Positions 1-5,470 of a stretch of DNA of 6,609 bases are shown piece by piece. The stretch's first letter is position 1, and each line of letters begins with the position of its first letter. The notes beneath the pieces are model-generated. The model ran no database searches and was not told where the DNA came from. It worked only from the letters and a program-made list of their open reading frames with translations. The translations under genes and the position numbers were made by a program. The DNA is from an uncultured Oscillospiraceae bacterium (GTDB lineage Bacteria > Bacillota > Clostridia > Oscillospirales > Ruminococcaceae). Location of the stretch: assembly GCA_910579545.1 (NCBI GenBank), contig CAJTVI010000105.1:1-6609 (forward strand). The letters are read 5' to 3'.

Positions 1-89
1 TTGCGGGGGGCGGCCCGGCTGCATGCAGGGTGGTTTTGCGCGCCCATGGGGCCAAACAAGGGCCGACTGCCCGCGCGCGGCGCGGGGCT

Positions 90-120
90 GCGGGCGCAAA
101 AAACCTGCCTTTGCGCCCGC
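90..120 (-). terminator. Perfect 11-bp hairpin after the methyltransferase-like gene; possible terminator
   Basis: Arms 90-100 (gcgggcgcaaa) and 110-120 (tttgcgcccgc) are perfectly complementary around a 9-nt loop. The hairpin starts 7 nt after the stop codon of the minus-strand gene ending at 128. The minus-strand loop is T-rich, but no T run follows the stem, so it is not a textbook Rho-independent terminator. It may instead stabilise the mRNA 3' end. I see no supportable gene in the remaining bases 1-89. Confidence 0.35.
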
Positions 121-127
121 GGCGGCC

Positions 128-436
128 TTACAGCCAGCGGGCTCGGGCCATATCCACCCGGCCGTCCGGCAAAAAGGGCACCCCCTCGGCCGCCAGCAGC
201 GCGCGCTGCACCTCCGGCCCGCCAAAGGCAAAGCCGGCGCACAGGCTGCCGTCCTTAAACACTACCCGGTGGCAGGGGATCACCCCCGGCTCGGGGTTGC
301 GGTGCAGCGCAAAGCCGACCCCCCGCGCGCCGCGGGGATTGCCCGCCAGCATGGCGATCTGCCCATAACTGGCCACCTTGCCCTTGGGAATTTGCTTGAC
401 AGTTTCATAAATGCGCAGGGTAAACGCGGTTGGCAT
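128..436 (-). CDS. MGMT-family (methylated-DNA-protein cysteine methyltransferase-like) protein, single domain
   Basis: The 102-residue protein matches the C-terminal DNA-binding/active-site domain of O6-alkylguanine-DNA alkyltransferases. Visible signatures are SYGQIA (residues 23-28), a GARGVG segment (36-41) where the family has its base-flipping arginine, NP (48-49), PCHRVV (54-59) with the acceptor cysteine at 55, and LLAAEGV (80-86). Established family knowledge: the PCHR cysteine accepts the alkyl group from O6-alkylguanine, whereas ATL proteins replace it with Trp. The cysteine here argues for a catalytic protein, but the Ada/Ogt N-terminal domain is absent, so this is the short stand-alone form found in many bacteria. 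The start at 436 is chosen because GGAGG lies 7 nt upstream (444-448); an in-frame extension to 520 lacks family similarity. It is divergent from the gene at 659. I found no convincing promoter of its own. Confidence 0.88.
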   Translation of the reverse strand: MPTAFTLRIYETVKQIPKGKVASYGQIAMLAGNPRGARGVGFALHRNPEPGVIPCHRVVFKDGSLCAGFAFGGPEVQRALLAAEGVPFLPDGRVDMARARWL

Positions 437-525
437 AAACGAGCCTCCGATAAATTTAAGATGGGCCGGCGCAAAAACCGGCAAAAGGAAAGATAAATTT
501 TTTGAGTGATTTCGGCACAAAACAT

Positions 526-554
526 TTGTACATCCGCAAAGAATATGCTATGAT
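526..554 (+). promoter_or_regulatory. Sigma-A-type promoter with extended -10 for the coiled-coil protein gene
   Basis: A -35-like TTGTAC (526-531) is separated by exactly 17 nt from TATGAT (549-554), which matches the TATAAT consensus at five of six positions. It is preceded by TGC, giving an extended TGnTATGAT element. The extended -10 compensates for a weak -35. Transcription would start near 561 and leave a leader of about 98 nt. The surrounding 437-658 intergenic DNA is clearly more AT-rich than the genes. Confidence 0.65.
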
Positions 555-640
555 AAAAATGCTTCCTTTGGGGGTTTGCAAAAACAAGGCAGGCAAATGC
601 TGGCTTTTGGCAAGATCCCTTTGTAAAAATATTGTTTGTA

Positions 641-647
641 AAAGGAG
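641..647 (+). promoter_or_regulatory. Ribosome binding site deciding the start at 659
   Basis: AAAGGAG sits 11 nt before the ATG at 659. This excludes the in-frame TTG at 632, which is upstream of the site. Confidence 0.7.
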
Positions 648-658
648 AACAGAGCTTT

Positions 659-982
659 ATGGCAGAAGAAAAACGCACCCGCCGCACACCGGAGGAGATG
701 GCCGCCGCCCGCGATCAAAAAATTGCCGAGCTGGAGGAATCCATCCGCGCCATTGAGGAAAAAAAGGCGGAGGCTGTTGCCGCGTTTGATGAAAAGATCG
801 CCGCGGTAAACGCCAAGATCGAAAAGATCAAGGAGCAAAAAAAGGCCGCCCTCGCGCCCAAAAAGCGCAAGCCCCGCCGCACCAAAACCGAAAAGATCCA
901 GCAGCTCATCAAGCAGGCGCGCAAATCCGGCATGAAACCGGAGGAGATCGCCGAAAAGCTTGGCATCGAGATCGGGGAATAA
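659..982 (+). CDS. Small Lys/Glu-rich coiled-coil protein with basic linker, function unknown
   Basis: I do not recognise a named family for this 107-residue protein. Residues 11-65 are charged and heptad-like, as in a long alpha-helical coiled coil. Residues 68-76 (KKRKPRRTK) form a strongly basic linker. Residues 77-107 contain IQQLIKQARKSGMKPEEIAEKLGI, summarised here as a helix followed by a KPEEIAEKLG segment reminiscent of a small helix-turn-helix. There is no signal peptide or membrane segment, so it should be cytoplasmic. The coiled coil plus basic C-terminal half resembles the layout, though not the sequence, of small nucleoid-associated proteins; a DNA- or RNA-binding role is inference only. 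The start at 659 is supported by AAAGGAG (641-647), about 11 nt upstream; a TTG at 632 is in frame but lies before the RBS. It is monocistronic, with its own promoter and terminator. Confidence 0.85.
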   Translation: MAEEKRTRRTPEEMAAARDQKIAELEESIRAIEEKKAEAVAAFDEKIAAVNAKIEKIKEQKKAALAPKKRKPRRTKTEKIQQLIKQARKSGMKPEEIAEKLGIEIGE

Positions 983-1005
983 CCCAAAACCCAACCCATT
1001 GTGCC

Positions 1006-1041
1006 AAAAGCCCGCCCGGCCGCAGAGCCGGGCGGGCTTTT
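1006..1041. terminator. Bidirectional Rho-independent terminator between convergent genes
   Basis: Arms 1006-1020 and 1027-1041 form a perfect 15-bp stem (aaaagcccgcccggc on the left) around the 6-nt loop cgcaga. The stem ends in A4 on the left and T4 on the right, so a U-run follows the GC core on both strands. It lies between the plus-strand stop at 982 and the minus-strand stop at 1062, so it can serve both convergent genes. Confidence 0.93.
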
Positions 1042-1061
1042 CAAATGCCTTTGTTCCGGGC

Positions 1062-2303
1062 TTACCGCCGCACCCATTTGCCGCCGAACAGGGTCTTTTT
1101 GTAGCGCAGCAGCTCCTCCTTGGCGGGCGGGTAATCGCCGGCCTTTTGCAGGTAGCCCACCCCCTTGGCAATGTCCTCGGGCACGCCCTGGCCGCGCGCG
1201 TAGATGCAGCCCAGGATGTAGGAGGTCTCGGGGTCGTTCCAGGTGACCTTTTCCAGCAGCTCGCGGGCCTTGCCATAGTCCTGCGGCAGGCCGCCCCAGC
1301 CCTGGTAGTAGCATTTGCCCAGATAGGGCAGCGGCCAGGTGGTGTTATTGCGGTAGCCCACCATCAGCAGCTCCACCGCGCGGGTATAGTCCTGCCGCAC
1401 CCCCAGGCCCTTGTAATACAGCGCCCCCAGCCGGTTGCAGCAGCCGACCTCGCCCTTTTCCACCCCGGTCTCGTAGCAGCGCGCCGCGTAGGCAAGGTCC
1501 TTTTCGGCGCCGTCGCCGGTCTCGTAGGCCCGGCCCACATAGTACCAGGTGTCCGGCTCGCCGCCCTCGGCCGCGGCCTTGTACCAGCGCAGGGCCTCGG
1601 CCTTCTGGCCCGCCTTGTACAGCTTGTCGGCCCAGTTGTACTGGTGGATGGGGTAGCCCAGCTCGGCCCCGATGCGCCAGAGCGGTTCGGCCTTTTCCGG
1701 CGCGGGCAGCACATAGGGGGTGTCGCCCTTGGTGTAGTAGCGGTTGAGGTTGTTGGCCGCAAAGTACACCCCGCCCCGCAGCGACTTCCAAAACCACTCC
1801 TCGCATTTGGAAATGTTCTCGCCCATGTAGCGGTTAAACTCGGCCTCGCTGGCAAAATCGGTCTTCTTTTTGCCGTCGATGCGCATAAAATCCCACCAAA
1901 AATACGCATTGCCGATCACATACTGGCAAAAGGGTTCGCCCCCCTTGGCCTTTTCCAGCACAATGTCAAAGGCCTCCTGCAGGCTGGCAAAGGGCATCTT
2001 CTTTTGCAGCCAGGCCGGCAGTTCGCCGCTGCGCAGGGCCACCAGCACCCCCAGGGCGCTGCCCTGCTGCACCGCCTGGTGCAAAAGCTTGGTGGCCCGC
2101 CGGTCGTCCTCGGGGAAATGGTGCCCCGACCAAACATACTGGTAGCCGCACAGGCAGCGGGCCAGCACGCAGCTGGCGTCCCCGTCGCCGCCGGCCGAGG
2201 CTGTTTCCAGCAGCCGCATCCCCTCGGCCCCCCGGCCGGCGCGCATGTCGTAATAAATATACCGCAGCGCCTGTTCCACCGCATCGCTAAAAAATTGGCC
2301 CAT
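1062..2303 (-). CDS. Sel1-like repeat (TPR-related) protein
   Basis: The protein has 413 residues from the ATG at 2303. The C-terminal half carries Sel1-type helix pairs. Recognisable repeat cores are ADKLYKAGQKAEALRWYKAAAEGG (about 225-248), YYVGRAYETGDGAEKDLAYA (254-273), RLGALYYKGLGVRQDYTRAV (291-310), LGKCYYQGWGGLPQDYGKAR (328-347) and LGCIYARGQGVPEDIAKGVG (364-383). The YxxGxGVxxDxxxA pattern is diagnostic of the family. The N-terminal half (1-200) is alpha-helical-looking and may hold degenerate repeats (for example around 41-82). There is no signal peptide or membrane helix, so a cytoplasmic scaffold is likely; Sel1 repeats generally mediate protein-protein contacts. The start at 2303 has AAAGGAG 10 nt upstream, while the in-frame TTG at 2309 would leave only 4 nt. 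It lies 78 nt downstream of the membrane-protein gene on the same strand and is probably co-transcribed. No partner or substrate can be named from sequence. Confidence 0.88.
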   Translation of the reverse strand: MGQFFSDAVEQALRYIYYDMRAGRGAEGMRLLETASAGGDGDASCVLARCLCGYQYVWSGHHFPEDDRRATKLLHQAVQQGSALGVLVALRSGELPAWLQKKMPFASLQEAFDIVLEKAKGGEPFCQYVIGNAYFWWDFMRIDGKKKTDFASEAEFNRYMGENISKCEEWFWKSLRGGVYFAANNLNRYYTKGDTPYVLPAPEKAEPLWRIGAELGYPIHQYNWADKLYKAGQKAEALRWYKAAAEGGEPDTWYYVGRAYETGDGAEKDLAYAARCYETGVEKGEVGCCNRLGALYYKGLGVRQDYTRAVELLMVGYRNNTTWPLPYLGKCYYQGWGGLPQDYGKARELLEKVTWNDPETSYILGCIYARGQGVPEDIAKGVGYLQKAGDYPPAKEELLRYKKTLFGGKWVRR

Positions 2304-2343
2304 CCTCAAAACGCTCCTTTTTTCAATGTTTTTTACACGGGCA

Positions 2344-2364
2344 GGGGCGATTTTCCGGCGCCCC
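2344..2364 (-). other. Small intercistronic hairpin between the membrane-protein and Sel1 genes
   Basis: Arms 2344-2349 (ggggcg) and 2359-2364 (cgcccc) give a 6-bp GC stem with a 9-nt loop in the 78-nt gap. No U-run follows on the minus strand, so it does not look like a terminator. It could modulate the relative amounts of the two cistrons, which is speculative. Confidence 0.3.
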
Positions 2365-2381
2365 GCCGCGCTTTATGACCC

Positions 2382-3290
2382 TCAAAAACCCCCAAAGCCC
2401 CCGCTCTGCGGCCTGCCGTCGAACCGGGGCGGGGCGCTGGCCAGCCGGGCGGCCTGCCGCCGGTCGAACTCCTGCAAAAAGGCCTCCCGCTTCTCCTCCT
2501 TCATGCCGCAAAAGGCGGCCCGGGCGCTCCCGCCGCCCCGCCGGGCCTCGGGCACCCGCCCGGCCAGGCAGTCGGCGGCGTTTTGCAGGTCCTGGGGGCT
2601 CTTAAAATCGGTCACCGCCTGGTTCCAGCGGTCGTCCACCAGCACCAGCTCCAAAATGCGGCTGGTGGTGCTGCCGCCGTTTGAGCGGCGGTGGTGCTCG
2701 ATGCGGTCGATGGTAAAGATGCCGCGGATGCGGCTGATCAGGCTGGCACTGTCGCCCAGCACCCACTCTTTGCCAATGCCGATGCTGCCCACCCAAAGCG
2801 GGTCCTCGCCAAGGTCGGCGTCCACCATGCGGAACAGCTCGCCCACCTCCGGCGCCTCGTCCGGGTAGGGCAGCTGGCTGCGGATCGACCGGGCCAGCTG
2901 GCTGCCGGCGGGGAAAAAGCTGTCCCGCACGGCGGCAAACGAGACATAGCCGCCCAAAGCCAGCAGCCCGGCCGCCATAACCCCGGCCAGCAGCTGCTTA
3001 TAAAGGGCGTCCAGGTCCCCATACAACGCATAGACCCCCACGCACACCGCCACAAACAGCATCAAAATGCCAATGGGCAGCTGGTTTAATTTTTTGCGGG
3101 TGCGGCTCAGGCAGTAGCCCTCGGCCGCGCCGTGGGGGCTGTACTTTTTTTGCAGGGCCCCCACCGCCAGCACCGCCGGGATGGCCCAGAGCCGCAGCAG
3201 GGCAAACAGGGCCAGGTAAACCAGCACGACCCAGGGCCAGCGCAGCAAAAGGGGCAGGGGCTTTTGCGGCCCGTTTGGTTGGTTTTGCAT
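2382..3290 (-). CDS. Three-helix membrane protein with soluble C-terminal domain, function unknown
   Basis: The protein has 302 residues and no family I recognise. Hydrophobic segments are at about 18-46 (long, possibly a bent helix or two short ones), 71-91 and 99-121; between the first two is a basic loop with SRTRKKLN. Residues 125-250 form a soluble domain. Within it, 171-178 (GIGKEWVLG region), 190-200 (GIFTIDRIEHH), 211-220 (RILELVLVDD) and 225-247 resemble the beta-strand series plus final helix of bacterial PH-like domains (a WxxG...I.RI...L.L.L.DD...F...L pattern). This is a weak inference. The tail (260-302) is charged, then Gly/Phe-rich, ending SGGFGGF. The start at 3290 has AGGAG 9 nt upstream (3300-3304). 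It is the first gene of a probable two-gene unit with the Sel1 protein, which may dock on the cytoplasmic domain. Stop is TGA at 2382-2384. Confidence 0.82.
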   Translation of the reverse strand: MQNQPNGPQKPLPLLLRWPWVVLVYLALFALLRLWAIPAVLAVGALQKKYSPHGAAEGYCLSRTRKKLNQLPIGILMLFVAVCVGVYALYGDLDALYKQLLAGVMAAGLLALGGYVSFAAVRDSFFPAGSQLARSIRSQLPYPDEAPEVGELFRMVDADLGEDPLWVGSIGIGKEWVLGDSASLISRIRGIFTIDRIEHHRRSNGGSTTSRILELVLVDDRWNQAVTDFKSPQDLQNAADCLAGRVPEARRGGGSARAAFCGMKEEKREAFLQEFDRRQAARLASAPPRFDGRPQSGGFGGF

Positions 3291-3488
3291 CGTTCTTCAC
3301 TCCTATGCAGCCGGATGCGCGCCGCCCGCAGCAAGGGCGGGGGCCGCTGTTTCTCCTATATATGGTAGCTGTTTTGGGCGCAAAAGGCAAGCGGATGTTT
3401 AAGGCCAAACAAAAACCGCGTGCTGGCGGCTCCGGCGGCTTTGGCGCATCTTTTTGGGGCTTTGGCCCGGAAAAAGTTGGGCAGGCTA

Positions 3489-3517
3489 TTGCCAAAACCA
3501 CCCGGCGGGTGTATTCT
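3489..3517 (+). promoter_or_regulatory. Candidate sigma-A-type promoter for the chemoreceptor gene
   Basis: TTGCCA (3489-3494, five of six to TTGACA) and TATTCT (3512-3517, four of six to TATAAT) are 17 nt apart. Transcription would start near 3524, leaving a leader of about 148 nt. The -35 lies inside the left arm of the inverted repeat. I saw no clear flagellar sigma-28 promoter upstream of the receptor. Confidence 0.45.
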
Positions 3518-3546
3518 ATATATTAAATGTAAAGATGGTTTGGCAA
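3517..3546 (-). promoter_or_regulatory. Candidate minus-strand promoter for the membrane/Sel1 unit, overlapping the plus-strand one
   Basis: Read on the minus strand, TTGCCA (3546-3541, five of six) is followed after 18 nt by TATATA (3522-3517, four of six). Transcription would start near 3510. The -35 is in the right arm of the inverted repeat, and the -10 abuts the plus-strand -10. The two polymerase sites would physically overlap. Confidence 0.4.
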
Positions 3547-3547
3547 A

Positions 3548-3565
3548 GCCTGCTTTTTGGCAGGC
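3548..3565 (+). other. Leader hairpin that competes with the long inverted repeat
   Basis: GCCTGC (3548-3553) pairs with GCAGGC (3560-3565) around the loop tttttg. The same GCCTGC is the outer end of the right arm of the 18-bp inverted repeat, so the two pairings are mutually exclusive. In the chemoreceptor leader, only this hairpin could form if transcription starts near 3524. Confidence 0.45.
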
Positions 3566-3575
3566 CCTGCATGCG

Positions 3576-3602
3576 CGAGACGCCCCCTGACCGAGACGCC
3601 CC
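3576..3602. repeat. 11-bp direct repeat cgagacgcccc, two copies 16 bp apart
   Basis: Identical copies lie at 3576-3586 and 3592-3602 in the chemoreceptor leader. The 16-bp period is neither one nor two full helical turns. They could be a protein-binding pair or a small duplication. Confidence 0.6.
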
Positions 3603-3671
3603 GCGTTTGTTTTATCCGCTCCCGTCCGGGGCAGCAGCGCTTTGCCGGCAAGCCAAGTGAGGAGTAACATC

Positions 3672-5321
3672 ATGGGTAAAAGCATCAAACGTTCGGTGAA
3701 CATCCGGGTGATCTGCGCGCTCATCTCTGTTTTGCTGCTGAGCTTTCTGACCACCTACAACACCTTCCGCATCAAGGCCACCGAGGCCCGGGCCGAGGAA
3801 GCCGCCGATGTGCTGGAGCGGGCCGAGGCCGCCGAGGTGGCCCACTACAAATGGCTTACCAACCTCAGCAACGCGCTGTATGCCGGCACCGAGTTTACCG
3901 GCAGCATGGACCCCACCACCTGCGCGCTGGGCAAGTGGCTGTACGGCGAGGCCGGCACCACCGATGCCGAGGTGCTGGCCCTGCGCGACCAGATCGAGCC
4001 GCTGCACCGGGCCATCCACGAGTCGGCCAGTGTGGTGCTGGGGTATAAGGACGCCGACTCCATCGCCGCCCAGCAGTATTACCAGAACACCATCCAGCCC
4101 AACGTGGTGCAGCTGGTGGGCATCCTGGACCAGCTGATCACCCGGGGCAATACCCTCAGTGACGCCGCCTCGGCCGAGATGCAGCAGACCACCCTGATCA
4201 TGAACGTCAGCTCGGGCGCCTGCCTGCTGCTTGCGCTCATCTGCCTGCTCAGCCTGGTGTACTATGTGATGACCCGCATCGTGGATCCGATCCTCCAGAT
4301 CACCCGCAGCGTCCGCCCGCTGGGCGAGGGCAACCTGGACCTCCAGTTGGAGTACACCTCGGTCAACGAGATGGGCCAGCTTTGCGACACCCTGCGCCAC
4401 TCGGTGGGCATGATCCACACCTATGTGACCGACATCAACCGGATGATGGACGATCTGTCCGCCGGCAACTTCAACACCTCCACCGGCATGGATTATGTGG
4501 GCGACTTTACCAGCATCCAGCAGGCGGCCGACAGCCTTACCGACACCCTCTCGGCCGCCATGGAGCAGATCGCCCAGGCCGAGGCCCGCATCTCCAGCAA
4601 TGCCGAGCAGATGTCCAGCAGCTCCCAGTCGCTTGCGCAGGGGGCTACCAGCCAGGCCAGCGCGGTGCAGGAGCTTTACGCCACCCTGGACGACCTCTCC
4701 CGCAATGCCAAGCAGAACGTCGAGATGGCCGACGAGGCCCAGGCCCGCGCCAACGAGACCAGCCGCCAGGTTTCCACCAGCGGCCAGCAGATGCAGGAGA
4801 TGGTTTCGGCCATGGCCGACATCGGCAGCACCTCCCAGCAGATTGGCCAGATCATTGCCACCATCGAGAACATCGCCTTCCAAACCAACATCCTTGCCCT
4901 CAACGCGGCGGTGGAGGCCGCCCGGGCCGGCGCGGCCGGCAAGGGCTTTGCCGTAGTGGCCGACGAGGTGCGCCAGCTGGCCTCCAAGTCGGATGAGGCG
5001 GCCAAGGCCACCAAGCACCTGATCGAGAGCAGCGTAAGTGCCGCCGAGCGGGGCAGCCGGATCGTGGGCGAGGTTTCCGAGGGGCTCAAGGGCACCCTGG
5101 AACTGGTCACCGCATCCAGCAGCGACATGGGCGCCATTGCCGAGGCGGTGCGGGGCGAGGCTATTGCCATCTCCCAGGTCACCGAGGCCATCGGGCAGAT
5201 CTCCTCGGTGGTGCAGACCAACACCGCCAGCAGCGAGGAGACCGCCGCGGTCAGCAGCGAGTTGTTTAACCAGGCGAATCAGCTTAAGAGCCAGGTGCAG
5301 CAGTTCCAGCTCAAGCAGTAA
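3672..5321 (+). CDS. Methyl-accepting chemotaxis protein with a CZB-like zinc-binding sensor between its two membrane helices
   Basis: This is a 549-residue chemoreceptor. TM1 is about 11-32 and TM2 about 178-200. Between them, H58 (AHYKW), C84 (CALGKWLYGE) and H112/H116 (LHRAIHE) match the 3-His/1-Cys zinc site of CZB domains, with the expected spacing. HAMP spans about 201-253, with P206 and the later VNEMGQL segment. Residues about 254-300 look like a second, HAMP-like linker (MMDDLSAGNF). The signalling domain (about 300-535) contains the conserved tip IAFQTNILALNAAVEAARAG (401-420), then KGFAVVADEVRQLASKS (424-440), where CheA/CheW bind. E522-E523 in a Ser/Ala context are a plausible methylation pair. 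There is no CheR-tethering pentapeptide at the C terminus. ATG at 3672 has GAGGAG 7 nt upstream; the in-frame TTG at 3642 has no comparable site. No che genes are in the window. CZB proteins elsewhere sense zinc or reactive chlorine; the ligand here is inference. Confidence 0.95.
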   Translation: MGKSIKRSVNIRVICALISVLLLSFLTTYNTFRIKATEARAEEAADVLERAEAAEVAHYKWLTNLSNALYAGTEFTGSMDPTTCALGKWLYGEAGTTDAEVLALRDQIEPLHRAIHESASVVLGYKDADSIAAQQYYQNTIQPNVVQLVGILDQLITRGNTLSDAASAEMQQTTLIMNVSSGACLLLALICLLSLVYYVMTRIVDPILQITRSVRPLGEGNLDLQLEYTSVNEMGQLCDTLRHSVGMIHTYVTDINRMMDDLSAGNFNTSTGMDYVGDFTSIQQAADSLTDTLSAAMEQIAQAEARISSNAEQMSSSSQSLAQGATSQASAVQELYATLDDLSRNAKQNVEMADEAQARANETSRQVSTSGQQMQEMVSAMADIGSTSQQIGQIIATIENIAFQTNILALNAAVEAARAGAAGKGFAVVADEVRQLASKSDEAAKATKHLIESSVSAAERGSRIVGEVSEGLKGTLELVTASSSDMGAIAEAVRGEAIAISQVTEAIGQISSVVQTNTASSEETAAVSSELFNQANQLKSQVQQFQLKQ

Positions 5322-5340
5322 TTTTGCGGTATCGCTTAAC

Positions 5341-5378
5341 AGTGCCCCGCCCTCCGGCTGGAGGGCGGGGCACTTTTT
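5341..5378 (+). terminator. Rho-independent terminator of the chemoreceptor gene
   Basis: Arms 5341-5355 (agtgccccgccctcc) and 5360-5374 form a perfect 15-bp stem around the tetraloop ggct, followed by T5374-T5378. It begins 20 nt after the stop codon at 5321. Confidence 0.93.
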
Positions 5379-5421
5379 GCGCCGCAGCAAAGCGCAATGC
5401 TGTGTCAAAACGCAAAAGGGA

Positions 5422-5457
5422 AGCGCCCTGCCCCTCTGACCAGAGGGGCGGGGCGCT
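5422..5457. terminator. Second strong hairpin, possible backup or antisense-direction terminator
   Basis: Arms 5422-5437 and 5442-5457 form a 16-bp stem with one T:G wobble around the loop gacc. On the plus strand a T5 run (5465-5469) follows after about 7 nt; on the minus strand a T4 run (5417-5414) follows after about 4 nt. The tracts are detached, so termination in either direction is less certain than for 5341-5378. It lies between convergent genes. Confidence 0.6.
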
Positions 5458-5470
5458 GTGCGTGTTTTTG

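Larger units (their letters stand above)
3481..3553. repeat. 18-bp bulged inverted repeat flanking the divergent promoter region
   Basis: The left arm, 3481-3500 (gcaggctattgccaaaacca), pairs with the right arm, 3536-3553 (tggtttggcaaagcctgc), over 18 positions. Only two left-arm bases are unpaired: A3488 and one A of the run 3494-3497. The arms enclose 35 nt, including the AT-rich tattctatatattaaatg. Each arm contains the TTGCCA/TGGCAA sextet that can act as a -35 box pointing inwards. It could be a symmetric operator, a duplicated promoter half, or an RNA stem if transcription begins upstream. Confidence 0.8.
3291..3671. promoter_or_regulatory. Divergent intergenic control region between the membrane/Sel1 unit and the chemoreceptor
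   Basis: This 381-bp stretch has no supportable gene. It contains AT-rich promoter-like DNA around 3511-3535, flanked by an 18-bp inverted repeat. On the chemoreceptor side it also holds a hairpin at 3548-3565, an 11-bp direct repeat at 3576-3602 and the palindrome ttgccggcaa at 3642-3651. If transcription starts near 3510-3525, both genes would have long leaders: about 220 nt towards 3290 and about 150 nt towards 3672. The part nearest the membrane gene (3305-3480) shows nothing clear apart from a weak AT-rich tatata at 3357-3362. Confidence 0.6.

Noticed and set aside
1..60. Possible start of a further minus-strand gene at an ATG near position 46
   Set aside because: Only about 15 codons are visible, without an RBS or recognisable sequence, so it cannot be supported.
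23..496. Plus-strand open frames over 1-496
   Set aside because: They are Arg/Pro/Ala-rich antisense shadows of the methyltransferase-like gene, lacking an RBS and domain features.
760..844. Two in-frame A_AAA_AAG slippery heptamers (760-766 and 838-844) suggesting programmed -1 frameshifting
   Set aside because: They arise from ordinary Glu/Gln-Lys-Lys codons in a Lys-rich coiled coil. A -1 shift at the first reaches a stop after seven codons (787-789), and I see no stimulatory structure or sensible alternative product.
960..2378. 472-codon open frame on the plus strand, opposite the Sel1 gene
   Set aside because: It is low-complexity Leu/Gly/Ala/Pro sequence without a plausible RBS, crosses a strong terminator at 1006-1041 and lies opposite a well-supported Sel1-repeat protein.
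3520..3671. Possible cyclic-di-GMP (GEMM) riboswitch before the chemoreceptor, prompted by the GCAAAGCC string at 3543-3550
   Set aside because: The rest of the consensus is absent: I find no GGTAG...C tetraloop-receptor partner and no matching second helix. The string is explained by the inverted repeat.
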